Shown one piece after another: positions 56,901 through 64,000 of a stretch of 64,000 bases of DNA. The stretch comes from Saccharopolyspora galaxeae (GTDB lineage Bacteria; Actinomycetota; Actinomycetes; Mycobacteriales; Pseudonocardiaceae). Location of the stretch: the NCBI RefSeq assembly GCF_016526145.1, contig NZ_JADDUE010000004.1:248001-312000 (forward strand), read 5' to 3'. The stretch's first letter is position 1, and every line of letters starts with the position of its first letter. The notes under the pieces are model-generated. The model saw only the letters and a list, made by a program, of their open reading frames with translations. It made no database searches and was not told the DNA's origin. Position numbers and translations under genes: made by a program.

Positions 56901-57676
56901 TCGACCTCGGCGCGCTTGGCCTTCGCGTTCTCCTGGTCGGCCTGGTCGCGGGCCAGTTCGGCGCGGGCGCTGACCAGGTCGTCGGCGATCAGCCGCAGCC
57001 GCGCGTCGCGCAGGTCGGCCTGCACGGTCTGGGCCTTGCGCGCGATCTCGGCCTGCTTGCCGAGCGGTTTGAGCTGGCGGCGCAACTCGCCGGTGAGGTC
57101 GGTCAGCCGGGTGAGGTTGGCCTGCATCGCGTCCAGCTTCCGCAGCGCCTTCTCCTTGCGCTTGCGGTGCTTGAGCACGCCCGCGGCCTCTTCGATGAGC
57201 CTGCGGTGCTCGTCCGGCTTGGCCTGCAGGATCGAGGCCAGCTGGCCCTGCCCGACGATCACGTGCATCTCGCGGCCGATGCCGGAGTCGGACAGCAGCT
57301 CCTGCACGTCCATCAACCGGCAGGTGTTGCCGTTGATCTCGTACTCGCTGGCGCCGTCCCGGTACATCCGGCGGGTGATCGAGACCTCGGTGTACTCGAT
57401 GGGCAGCGCGCCGTCGGCGTTGTCGATGGTGAGCGTGACCTCGGCGCGGCCCAGCGGCGCGCGCCCGGAGGTGCCGGCGAAGATGACGTCCTCCATCTTG
57501 CCGCCGCGCAAGGCTTTCGCGCCCTGCTCGCCCATCACCCAGGTCAACGCGTCGAGCACGTTGGACTTGCCGGAGCCGTTCGGGCCGACCACGCAGGTGA
57601 TGCCCGGTTCGAAGCGCAGCGTGGTGGCCGACGCGAACGACTTGAACCCCTTCAGCGTCAGGCTCTTCAAGTGCAC
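53954..57676 (-). CDS. smc: chromosome segregation protein SMC
   Basis: 1240 residues. N-terminal ATPase half with Walker A 'VVGPNGSGKSNVLDAL' (about 30-45), long coiled coils with the hinge at about 500-680, and the C-terminal half with signature 'LSLLSGGEKSLTAVAML' and Walker B 'FYVLDEVEAALDD'. SMC with ScpAB compacts and disentangles new chromosomes. GTG start at 57676. The C-terminal 40 residues are a Glu/Pro/Ser-rich tail. Confidence 0.97.
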   Translation of the reverse strand: MHLKSLTLKGFKSFASATTLRFEPGITCVVGPNGSGKSNVLDALTWVMGEQGAKALRGGKMEDVIFAGTSGRAPLGRAEVTLTIDNADGALPIEYTEVSITRRMYRDGASEYEINGNTCRLMDVQELLSDSGIGREMHVIVGQGQLASILQAKPDEHRRLIEEAAGVLKHRKRKEKALRKLDAMQANLTRLTDLTGELRRQLKPLGKQAEIARKAQTVQADLRDARLRLIADDLVSARAELARDQADQENAKAKRAEVERNLQFAQSEEKGLEEKVAADAPRLNRAQDTWYRLSALEERLNSTLRLAEERHKHLTAQNVEERSGRDPDQLEEEAAEAAEQEIELREEVERAREALGEVERRRADLESQLKDAEREHMAAVRAIADRREGVAKLSGQVESMRSKVSATSDELERLTASLAEAQERAEVAESAYADAEAETGGQESDDAGLEERRVNAAEARDAARARVEELVKEERAAEREIASWKARVEALSMGLNRKDGAGALLAAGDRVPGLLGSVAALLTVDTGAEAALAAALGAVADAVAVDGVGDAVTALELLRSDEAGKAGVLVGGTATPDRSNWPQLPGGAHWAADLVRAPDGLRGAVTTALDRMAVVDDLGAARSLVQEHPGVRAVTRGGDVLGGHWATGGSDDAQSVLEVQAAVDEAEQEHAAAQRRLEQHSAALEGARAEEEARRDEVRAVQEQINEAKVAAARSTERISSLRKAAQSATAEVERVREQRSKVEQSREQALSSLAELEERLSAVKTEQQEQAEPDTELRDRLNNELGTVRQEEMDARLGQRTAEERARAVQGRADQLRRAARQEREARARAEAARQARERGARVTRAVIDGAQKALERIAGSLRAATDERDTAQAQQAEHDQALGTVRARVRELGGELEKLTDAVHRDEMVRAEQRLRIEQLENKIIEDFGIGLDDLVEEYGPTVPVPPTPAEVAEYEAARERGEEVSEPPSMPYDRGTQERRAKRAEKDLSLLGKVNPLALEEYAALEERYRYLSGQLEDLKATRRDLLDVVKEVDEKILEVFQSAFHDVAEEFKQVFSVLFPGGDGRLVLTDPEDMLSTGIEVEARPPGKKVKRLSLLSGGEKSLTAVAMLVAIFRARPSPFYVLDEVEAALDDTNLRRLITLLDQLRSTSQLLIITHQKPTMEIADALYGVSMRGDGITTVISQRLRGSEPEPDPVAAGPPPEVVADGPEAESGPESGPEPDSEAAADAEQQAAEHP

Positions 57677-57779
57677 GGCTGCGATCGACCTTCCCGCGAG
57701 TCTGTGCGTGCGGCGTTCGCGCGAGCGTACCCGGCGCGGTGCGGGCTATTGCGGACAACCACGCAGGACGCGGGAGCTC

Positions 57780-58103
57780 TCAGCGCTCGACGAAGCCGTC
57801 CAGGCCGCCTTTCGGCTCCGTCCACTGCTCGCCGACGTGCTCCACCCGGCCCGGGGTTTCCGCGGAGCGCAGCGCGGCGAGCAGTTGCTCGCACGCGTGG
57901 CGGGGACCTTCGGCGACGACCTCGACCTTGCCTGCGGGCAGGTTGGTCGCGCTGCCGACCAGCCCCAGCTCCAGCGCCTTCGATCGGGTGAACCACCGGA
58001 ACCCGACGCCCTGCACGTGGCCGTGCACCCGGGCGGTGAGGCGGGCGTCGCCGGCATCCCTGTTCCCGGAGTCACTGCTCGCGGAATCGCTGCGGTCGGT
58101 CAC
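57780..58103 (-). CDS. acyP: acylphosphatase
   Basis: 107 residues. The acylphosphatase fold after a short Ser/Asp-rich N-terminus: catalytic Arg in 'VQGVGFRWF' and Asn in 'GSATNLPAGKVEV'. It hydrolyses acyl phosphates such as carbamoyl or 1,3-bisphosphoglycerate. GTG at 58103 is the likely start; an upstream frame extension is possible. Directly upstream of smc, as in mycobacteria. Confidence 0.9.
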   Translation of the reverse strand: MTDRSDSASSDSGNRDAGDARLTARVHGHVQGVGFRWFTRSKALELGLVGSATNLPAGKVEVVAEGPRHACEQLLAALRSAETPGRVEHVGEQWTEPKGGLDGFVER

Positions 58104-58346
58104 CCCCGCATGATGCCCGCTGCGGCGCGGATGCGGCCGACCCACCCCCCGCGTCCTTGATCAAACCGGCTGCGCACGGGGCCCACCCGGCGGCGGTGGC
58201 CCGCGCACCGGCGGCTACCGTGTCCGCTGATCCAGGAGTGATCCACGCGGTGCTGGACGTCCGACTTCGCCGGTCGAGGTCCGTACCGGGTCAGCGGCAC
58301 GGGTTCGCCAGTCCGTGCCGGTGGGACTTCGAGGGCGGGAACGTTG

Positions 58347-59171
58347 ATGGACCCTTTAGCACCGGACGCCGATGGGGCGCAGCCCCACGCCGAGCACCCG
58401 GACGCGCGGCCGCGCCGGTTCGTGCTGTGGGTGACCACCGGGGTCGTGGTCGCCACCGGTTTCGCCACCACCGCCGCGCTGGTCGTGGGCGGTCAGCAGC
58501 GCAACGACGTCAGCTCCGAACTCCCGCCAGGGCCTGCGGGGACGACGCTGGTCACCACCGACGGGTATCCGGGCACGCGGACGTCGGAGGCGCCGCCGGT
58601 GCTGGTTCCGCCGCCGATGGCGCCGGGCACGACTTCTTCCCCGAGCAGTTCCACGAGTTCTTCCGAGGATTCCGAGGAGTTGCCGCCGCCACCGGAGACG
58701 ACTTCGGAGTCCCCGCGGCCCACCGGCACGCCGACCGAGTCGCCGACGCCGCCGCAGCCGACCACGCCGCCGTCCACGCCGAAGCCGCCACCTCCGCCGC
58801 CGACGACCGATCCGCCCCCGACGACTCAGCCTCCGCCGAGCACGCCTCCGCCGAGCACGCCCCCGCCGACGAGTGCGCCGCCGACGAGCCCGCCGAGCAC
58901 CGGCACGTCCAGCCGCACGGAGGGTCCGGCGCCGTCGCCTGCACCGCCACCGACCACGTCCGGCCGGACGACGACCGGGCCCGAGGCGACCTCGCCGGAG
59001 CCGACCGTCTCCCGGCCGACCTCGCGGACGCCCGCTCCGACCTCGGACATGCCCGGTCCGACCTCGACGACGACGGAACCGAGCACGACCACGTATCGCG
59101 TCCCCGCGACGGAAGACCCGGCTCCGCCGAACGCTCCGTACATGGATCCCGAAGCGCCCTTCGCGGAGTGA
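58347..59171 (+). CDS. membrane-anchored Pro/Thr/Ser-rich stalk protein
   Basis: 274 residues. A basic cytoplasmic N-terminus of about 25 residues and one membrane helix (about 27-48, 'VLWVTTGVVVATGFATTAAL') are followed by about 220 residues of Pro/Thr/Ser, probably an extended and possibly O-mannosylated extracellular stalk. No folded domain is evident. The start is ATG at 58347, with TTG immediately before it. The function is unknown. Confidence 0.72.
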   Translation: MDPLAPDADGAQPHAEHPDARPRRFVLWVTTGVVVATGFATTAALVVGGQQRNDVSSELPPGPAGTTLVTTDGYPGTRTSEAPPVLVPPPMAPGTTSSPSSSTSSSEDSEELPPPPETTSESPRPTGTPTESPTPPQPTTPPSTPKPPPPPPTTDPPPTTQPPPSTPPPSTPPPTSAPPTSPPSTGTSSRTEGPAPSPAPPPTTSGRTTTGPEATSPEPTVSRPTSRTPAPTSDMPGPTSTTTEPSTTTYRVPATEDPAPPNAPYMDPEAPFAE

Positions 59172-59353
59172 CCGACGTCTGAGTGCGCGGTTCCCGGGGC
59201 CACGCGCTCGGCCTGCGGCGCACGGCGCTGGACCGTTCGCGCGGTTTGCCGTGTCGTGCGGCGCAATCACCCGATCGCCGCGCCGACGCCGAGCGGCGCC
59301 GTGCTAAACACAGGTTCCATGTCCGGCACCACGTGCGGCCGCGGACGCGGCCG

Positions 59354-60529
59354 ATGAGCGAACCGTGCACTCCCGGCAAACGCGGCCGCAAGCAGCTGCG
59401 CCCGGACCCGGCGACCGGTCCGGTCGCCGCGTTCGCGCACCGGCTGTGCGAGTTGAAGGAGGCGGCCGGAGATCCCTCCTACGATCGGATGCGGGGCGAT
59501 TTCGGCGCGGCCGCGTCGAAATCCGCGTTGTCGTCGGCTGCGCGCGGCCAGGACCTGCCTTCGTGGGAGACCACTTGGGAGTTCGTGCGCAGCCTCGCGG
59601 TCGGTGTGCTCGGTGAGGACGCGGGCGCGACTCGCCGCGAGTGGTCCCGGCGTTGGGAGCAGGCGCGCGAGGATGCCGCGGCGAGCATCCCCGGCTCGCA
59701 CTCGAGCGGTCTCGCGAGCGGAGCGAACGGGACGGCCGGCGCGGAGTCCGCGGCGGCGGGCGCCCGCGGAACGGTCAACGGCACACCGACCGGCGTCCCG
59801 GACTCCGTTCCAGCGCCCGGCGAGGACATCGCGTCTCCCGAAGGCGCCACGACCTCCGACGGCGCAGCGTTCTCCGGAAAAACCGCGTTCTCCGGAAAAA
59901 CCCCGTTCTCCGAACAAGCAGCGTTCTCCGGAAAAGCCGCGTCTCCCGAAGGCGCACCTTCCCCCGAAGAAGCCGCGCCCTCCGGAGACGCAGCGTCCCC
60001 GGGCAGCGCGGCCGCCCGCGAAACCCCGGACTCCCCCGAACCTCCGACCGGCCGTCCCGCTGCCCGCGAGCGGCTCCGCCGCGCCTTGCTCCCGGCCGGA
60101 ACCGCCGTCGTCGTGACCGTCGCGGCCATCGCCGCCGCCACGTATTTCCTTTCCGAACCGCAGCGGCCCATTCCCGGCGACAACTCGTTGATGGTCGACG
60201 AGAACCTGCTCGACGACAGCCCGGTCCAGGCAGGCGGGAGTTTCGTCAAGACCTGGGACCTGCGCAACGCAGGTGACGTGCCGTGGTCCGGCCGATACCT
60301 CGAGCAGGCCGGACCGCCCATCGGCGATTCCGCCTGCACCGCGCCGAAGCGGGTGTGGATCCCGGACGTGCGGCCGGGCGGCACGGTGCGGGTGGCGGTC
60401 CCGGTGAACGCGGGCGACGAACCGGGCCGCTGCAAGATCGCGTGGAAGATGGTCGACGAATCCGGGAGGTTGTTCTTCCCGGAGAACGCGCTGCACCCCG
60501 TTTTCTTCGACTGGCGGGTGGTGCGTTGA
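59354..60529 (+). CDS. XRE-like helix-turn-helix protein with membrane helix and NBR1-Ig-like extracellular domain
   Basis: 391 residues. Residues 24-106 resemble the actinobacterial XRE-type domain ('VAAFAHRLCELKEAAGDPSY', 'SALSSAARGQDLPSWETT', 'EWSRRWEQA'). A Ser/Ala/Glu low-complexity linker (110-235) includes four AFSGK-type repeats; a membrane helix spans 245-266. Residues 278-390 match the NBR1-Ig (FW) domain pattern: 'FVKTWDLRNAGDVPWSG', 'VWIPDVRPGGTVRV' and 'GRCKIAWKMVDESGRLFFP'. This topology could link an outside ligand to transcription, but that is inference. ATG at 59354. Confidence 0.75.
   Translation: MSEPCTPGKRGRKQLRPDPATGPVAAFAHRLCELKEAAGDPSYDRMRGDFGAAASKSALSSAARGQDLPSWETTWEFVRSLAVGVLGEDAGATRREWSRRWEQAREDAAASIPGSHSSGLASGANGTAGAESAAAGARGTVNGTPTGVPDSVPAPGEDIASPEGATTSDGAAFSGKTAFSGKTPFSEQAAFSGKAASPEGAPSPEEAAPSGDAASPGSAAARETPDSPEPPTGRPAARERLRRALLPAGTAVVVTVAAIAAATYFLSEPQRPIPGDNSLMVDENLLDDSPVQAGGSFVKTWDLRNAGDVPWSGRYLEQAGPPIGDSACTAPKRVWIPDVRPGGTVRVAVPVNAGDEPGRCKIAWKMVDESGRLFFPENALHPVFFDWRVVR
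59867..59938 (+). repeat. 18-bp tandem repeat (4 units)
   Basis: Four 18-base units (GCGTTCTCCGGAAAAACC type; units 1 and 2 identical) encode AFSGKT-like hexamers in the linker of the XRE/NBR1 protein. Confidence 0.8.
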
Positions 60530-60930
60530 GCGGCGAAGGGCGCCTTCGTCCAACCCCCAGCGGAACGAAGGCGCCCTTCGATTCCCCATGGGGTGGCCGA
60601 TGGCGCCGGAACCGGAGTCGCGCGCTCGTGATTCGGATGCTCCCGAACGCGCATAATCGCTTCCCGCCTGTTCAGTGATGTTCCCCGGTTCGCCGTGCCG
60701 ACCACACAACCACCACGCTCCGGCCACCACAAGCGATCATTGGCCGGAGCCGCCCGCACCAATGTGCATGCAGGTCAGCGCATTGACCACGAGACATTCA
60801 GGCGGGCGGCCAGGTCAATTCCGGAAGCGGGGCGCCGCTTCGGCAGGCCGTCGCTCAGCTTCGAATCGGAACGTCTGCTGCCATTGGAACATTTCCGGCG
60901 GAACCGCACCACCATTCATTTCGCCAGGAT
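60530..60930. other. convergent intergenic region
   Basis: 401 bases between the XRE/NBR1 gene and the sugar porter. Contains the 47-bp hairpin at 60534-60580 and a smaller GAAGCGG/CCGCTTC hairpin at 60824-60841, about 90 bases past the porter stop. The rest is comparatively AT-rich and without a supported gene. Confidence 0.55.
60534..60580 (+). terminator. 16-15-16 inverted repeat, terminator-like
   Basis: Perfect 16-base arms (CGAAGGGCGCCTTCGT and complement) around a 15-base loop containing CCCCCAGC, 5 bases past the XRE/NBR1 stop. It has the same geometry as the 47-bp repeats at 4936-5047 and 62501-62547, but a different arm sequence. Confidence 0.8.
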
Positions 60931-62289
60931 TCATCGCTGCTTGCGCAACGACCGCTCGATGTCCTCCAGACTGCGCCCCTTCGTTTCCGGCAGGTTCCGG
61001 TACAGGTAGGTGAGTCCGATGATTCCGAGCACGCCGTAGATCCAGAACAATCCGGTTTCCGTGAGGGCGCTGATCAGCGTGAGCACCGAAATGGAGATGA
61101 GGAAGTCCAGCGCCCAGTGCGTCACCGTGCCGACGCTGGAAGCCTTGCCGCGCACTGCGGTGGGGAACACCTCGCTGTTGATCAGCCAGATGGCGAGCCC
61201 GAGGCTGGCCGCGAACGCCGCCTCGTAGAGCATCAGCCCGCCGGTGAGCCACAACCCGAGCCCTTGCACGCTCGGCAGCAGGTACAGCGCGCCGAGCCCG
61301 AACAGCACGACGATCACCACCGAGGTCCCGCCGATCAGCAGCGGCCGCCGCCCGACCCGGTCGATCATCAGCAGCGCGATCGCGGTGAAGACCATGTTCA
61401 CCGCGCCGATGCCGACCGAGGACAGGATCGACGCCGAGGCACCGAGCCCGGCCTGCTGCAGGATCGTCGGCGCGTAGTAGATCACCGCGTTGACGCCCAC
61501 GAGCTGGTTGGTCGCCGCCACGGCGAACCCGAGCAGCACGGCGGGCCGCAGCCCGGGGCGGAACAGGTCGCGGTAGGAGAACTTGCTCTCCTCCCGCATG
61601 GCCACGGTGATCTCGTCGATCTCCGCGTCGACCTCTTGCGCCGATCGGGTGCGCAGCAGCTCGGCCCTGGCCTCATCGGTGCGCCCGCGGGCGAGCAGCC
61701 AGCGCGGGCTTTCGCCGAGGAACAGCAGCCCGATCAGCATCGCCAGCGACGGCACGGCCGCCAGCCCGAGCATCCAGCGCCATCCCTGCATCTCGGCGAA
61801 CGCATAGCCGACCAGGTAGGACACGAAGATCCCGATGGTGATCATGAGCTGGTTCATGGACACCAACCGGCCGCGCAGCGCAGGCGGCGCGATCTCGGCG
61901 ATGTAGGCGGGCACGACCAGCGAACTCGCCCCGATGGCCAGCCCGAGCACCACCCGCGCCACGATCAGCATCGCCACGTCCACCGCCACGGCCGACAGCA
62001 GCGCGCCCGCGGTGAACACCGCGGACACCAGCAGCAGCGTGCGCTTGCGCCCCAGCCGGTCCACGACCGGGCCGCCGCTCATCGCACCGGCGACCGCGCC
62101 GAGCAGCAGCGACGCGACCACGACCTCCTTCATCCCGGTGCTCAGGCCGAACGCGGGTGCGATGTAGAGCAGGGCGGCGGAGATGACGCCGGTGTCGTAG
62201 CCGAACAGCAGCCCGCCGAGCGCGGCGATCGTCGACGCGCCGATGATCGTGCCCCGCCCGGCTCCTGGGTGGGTAGCCGGTGTGCTCAT
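60931..62289 (-). CDS. sugar porter (MFS, proton/sugar symporter type)
   Basis: 452 residues with 12 membrane helices and the sugar-transporter signatures: 'GYDTGVISAAL', 'DRLGRKR' and 'DRVGRRP' loops, 'GESPRWLLARGR', 'NQLVGVNAVIYY' and 'PETKGRSLEDIE'. It should import a hexose or pentose with protons; the substrate is not deducible. ATG at 62289 has AGGAAGG about 8 bases upstream. Not linked to catabolic genes. Confidence 0.92.
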   Translation of the reverse strand: MSTPATHPGAGRGTIIGASTIAALGGLLFGYDTGVISAALLYIAPAFGLSTGMKEVVVASLLLGAVAGAMSGGPVVDRLGRKRTLLLVSAVFTAGALLSAVAVDVAMLIVARVVLGLAIGASSLVVPAYIAEIAPPALRGRLVSMNQLMITIGIFVSYLVGYAFAEMQGWRWMLGLAAVPSLAMLIGLLFLGESPRWLLARGRTDEARAELLRTRSAQEVDAEIDEITVAMREESKFSYRDLFRPGLRPAVLLGFAVAATNQLVGVNAVIYYAPTILQQAGLGASASILSSVGIGAVNMVFTAIALLMIDRVGRRPLLIGGTSVVIVVLFGLGALYLLPSVQGLGLWLTGGLMLYEAAFAASLGLAIWLINSEVFPTAVRGKASSVGTVTHWALDFLISISVLTLISALTETGLFWIYGVLGIIGLTYLYRNLPETKGRSLEDIERSLRKQR

Positions 62290-62596
62290 GTGCTGCGCCT
62301 TCCTCTCGTGCCGCGCTGCCCTGGGTGGACGGCCGACGGCCGGGCGAGACCGTAGACGAAGTGCCCTGCTGGGACCAGAGCCGGAACGCAATCGCAACCG
62401 AGCGCCGACCGTCCCGGCGAGCCGCACCCGGTGGCTCCCGCCGACCGCGGACGTCGCGCCGACACGCCCGCGCCTCGCCCATCCCAGTGGATTCTCGCGG
62501 AGTGAACGGACTGTTGGTCCCACTAGATTGGTCGAACGGGCCGTTCGCTCGGAAAGATCGGGTGCGCCGACACGCCGGGGCACCGGCGGGAAGGCG
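62290..62596. other. intergenic region upstream of sugar porter
   Basis: 307 bases between the EspG gene stop and the porter start. Holds one copy of the 47-bp repeat (62501-62547), about 50 bases past the espG stop, and presumably the porter promoter. No gene seen. Confidence 0.55.
62501..62547. repeat. 47-bp inverted-repeat element, copy 3
   Basis: Arms 62501-62516 and 62532-62547 flank loop TCCCACTAGATTGGT, which is the exact reverse complement of the loop of copy 1 at 4952-4966. The arms differ from copy 1 at several positions. It follows the EspG gene, consistent with a transcript-end role. Confidence 0.8.
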
Positions 62597-63406
62597 TCAG
62601 TCGCCGGTGGTCTCGGTGATGAGTTCCTGCAGGTACCAGGCCAACAGCTGGTTGCTGGAAGGCGCGACGGTGCTCCACAGCTGCCCATCGCCGTTGGCGC
62701 GCACGACGTGCAGGTAGCGCCCGGAGCCGGTGTCGTGGAACGCGACGACCCGCGGCGCGCGTTCCGGTTTCGAGCCGCGCGTCGGCGCGAATTCGACGCC
62801 GAACTGCCCGCGCATCCCCATCCCGTCGGCCATCGCGGCCAGCGTCGCCGCGTCGTCCGCGCCGACTCCGCGCACCCGCAGCTCGTCGGTCAACGCGCGC
62901 GAGTCGTGCTGGCCGGCGCCCGCGCTCGCGTCGCGGAGCACCTCGTGCGGCACGCTCACCGCCCGGCCCGCGCCGGGCGGTGCGTCCCCGGCGACCGAGA
63001 TGACGGCTTCGGCCAGCGAACTCCCCCGCACCGGCGTGAGTTCGACGACGTCACCGTCCACAATGGTCAGCAGGCCGGTGCCGCCGTTGCACGCGGCCTG
63101 CGCCCGGATCGCGCGATCGGCCCAGATCCGCAGGTCCAGGCTCAGCTTCGGGCGGTCCAGCAGCACCAGCAGGTCGCCGAAGTCCGGATCCACCCGGTCC
63201 CGGCGGGATTCGGCCAGCTGCCGGGACCGCAGCTGCGGCCAGACTTCCGCGACGAGTCCGGCGCGTTCGGTGTGGGTGCGCCCCGGGCTGGGCACGTCCA
63301 GCACGATGTGCCGCCGGTCGGTCAGCGCTTCCGACTCGCAGACCACATCGAATTCCAATGTGGACAGCGTGATCGGTTCGCCGTCGGCTCCGGGCCGCAC
63401 CGTCAC
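62597..63406 (-). CDS. ESX secretion-associated protein EspG
   Basis: 269 residues. EspG-family pattern: the beta-strand start 'LSTLEFDVVCE', 'HIVLDVPSPGRTHTERAGLV', 'DLRIWADRAIRAQAACNGG' and a C-terminal 'RYLHVVRANGDGQLWSTVAP'. EspG chaperones bind PE/PPE-type substrates for type VII (ESX) secretion. GTG at 63406 overlaps the upstream gene's stop (GTGA), so it is coupled to the Gly-rich protein, its likely client. Confidence 0.88.
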   Translation of the reverse strand: MTVRPGADGEPITLSTLEFDVVCESEALTDRRHIVLDVPSPGRTHTERAGLVAEVWPQLRSRQLAESRRDRVDPDFGDLLVLLDRPKLSLDLRIWADRAIRAQAACNGGTGLLTIVDGDVVELTPVRGSSLAEAVISVAGDAPPGAGRAVSVPHEVLRDASAGAGQHDSRALTDELRVRGVGADDAATLAAMADGMGMRGQFGVEFAPTRGSKPERAPRVVAFHDTGSGRYLHVVRANGDGQLWSTVAPSSNQLLAWYLQELITETTGD

Positions 63407-64000
63407 TCCCGCTCGTCGTCGTCGGGCACGCGGTCCGCGCCGAACACCGGCGGCGCCACGAGCCGGTTGTCGTCGAACGGCGTCTCCGGCTCGTAGTACT
63501 TGTCCTCGTGCTCGGCGTCGTCGTCGGGCTGCCCGCCGCGGGTCGCGGCCGGTCCCATCATCGAGCCGGGCCCGGGGCGGCTGGTGGCCGAGCCACCGGC
63601 GGTGCGACCCGCGGTGGTGTCACCGGGGCCGCCGCCGACGCCGGACGAGCCGCCGCCTTTCAGGCTCCCGCCGGATTTGCCGCCGCCACCGGCTGCGCCC
63701 GAGCCACCTCCCGAGCCACTTCCCGGCGTCGCACCCTTGCCGCCGAGGAGTTTGCCCGCCGCTGCCGCACCGATCCCGGCGACGGCCGCACCACCGGCGC
63801 CGATCCCGAGCGCACCGCCGAGCCCGATGCCGTCCTGCTGCGGAGCTTCGCCCGGGGCGCGATCCACGCCGCCACCGGTCGACTGCTCGTCCTCGGGACT
63901 GCTGCCGCTGTGCCCGCCGGGCCGCTGACCACCGCTTTGCCCCGGCACGGCACCCGGATAGCCGCCGCCGAACGCGCCACCGCTCTCGGAGTAGCCGCCG
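63403..64000 (-). CDS. Gly-rich ESX-associated (PPE-like) protein, C-terminal part
   Basis: At least 199 residues, open to the window edge, so the N-terminus is missing. Visible sequence is Gly/Ser/Ala-rich with a Gly/Ala hydrophobic stretch ('GIGAGGAAVAGIGAAAAG'), then an acidic end with 'KYYEPETPFDDNRLVAPPVFG' pattern. The coupling to EspG suggests a PPE-domain or WXG100-linked secreted protein whose helical N-terminal domain lies beyond the window. The assignment is by context. Confidence 0.6.
   Translation of the reverse strand, partial: GGYSESGGAFGGGYPGAVPGQSGGQRPGGHSGSSPEDEQSTGGGVDRAPGEAPQQDGIGLGGALGIGAGGAAVAGIGAAAAGKLLGGKGATPGSGSGGGSGAAGGGGKSGGSLKGGGSSGVGGGPGDTTAGRTAGGSATSRPGPGSMMGPAATRGGQPDDDAEHEDKYYEPETPFDDNRLVAPPVFGADRVPDDDERE

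Noticed and set aside
53558-57991. A plus-strand open frame of about 1477 codons opposite smc
   Set aside because: Antisense shadow caused by GC-rich third positions; Arg/Leu/Gly/Asp-rich with no domain, whereas the minus strand encodes a complete SMC.

Overview
The window is very GC-rich, with strong third-position GC bias, GTG and TTG starts, and long spurious open frames antisense to genes. Its core is a conserved actinobacterial block: map, lipoprotein PBP, GNAT, ispG, rip1, dxr, rlmN, cdsA, frr, pyrH, tsf, rpsB, whiG, xerC, dprA, comM, yraN, DUF2469, rnhB, lepB, rplS, trmD, rimM, KH, rpsP, amidohydrolase, ffh, glnK, amt, ftsY, smc, acyP. From memory this is largely co-linear with the Rv2861c-Rv2922A segment of Mycobacterium tuberculosis. 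It differs in carrying the sporulation sigma factor WhiG. An EspG-type ESX gene lies at the right end, and dispersed GAACGGACCGTTC-type palindromes are present. Together these suggest a mycelial Pseudonocardiaceae member, perhaps Saccharopolyspora or a relative. The genus is an inference.

Layout. 0-5 kb: a CynX-type MFS exporter and divergent GntR regulator, a solitary Phd-like protein, then cobQ translationally coupled to map. 5-13 kb: a class B penicillin-binding lipoprotein, a GNAT enzyme, and the MEP isoprenoid genes ispG and dxr flanking the site-2 protease rip1. 12.8-20.5 kb is an accessory insert: a DUF2631 membrane protein, a transposase-derived ORF, a beta-carbonic anhydrase, and a manganese-type ABC transporter with its DtxR/MntR regulator; rlmN sits within it. 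20.8-26 kb: methyltransferase, cdsA, frr, pyrH, tsf and rpsB, with strong hairpins between rpsB, tsf and pyrH. 26-33 kb: an M23 peptidase, whiG, xerC, and the DNA-uptake/processing set dprA-comM-yraN. 33-38 kb: DUF2469, rnhB, lepB and the rplS/trmD/rimM/KH/rpsP ribosome cluster.

38-45 kb: a CPBP protease, an amidohydrolase coupled to ffh, a DEAD-box helicase and a P-loop protein. 45-58 kb: glnK-amt preceded by a good GlnR box, a second CynX-type MFS, ftsY, anmK with a sodium/solute symporter, a Pro/Gln/Gly-rich membrane protein, a frameshifted epoxide-hydrolase remnant, smc and acyP. 58-64 kb: two surface-type proteins (a Pro/Thr stalk protein and an XRE-TM-NBR1-Ig protein), a sugar porter, and EspG with the C-terminal part of a Gly-rich partner.

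Functional links: the SRP targeting pair (ffh, ftsY) and lepB give protein export; frr, tsf, rpsB, rplS, rpsP, rimM and trmD give translation; PII and Amt give ammonium sensing and uptake; anmK plus a symporter suggests cell-wall sugar salvage. No tRNA, rRNA, CRISPR array, IS element or replication origin was recognised. The most unusual items are a 16-15-16 bp dispersed inverted repeat whose loop is better conserved than its arms, an intact ORF resembling only the middle of a Tn3-family transposase, paired DnaA-box-like motifs with identical 19-bp spacing at two places, a run of C-rich-loop hairpins near 44.8 kb, and the XRE-TM-NBR1 protein.
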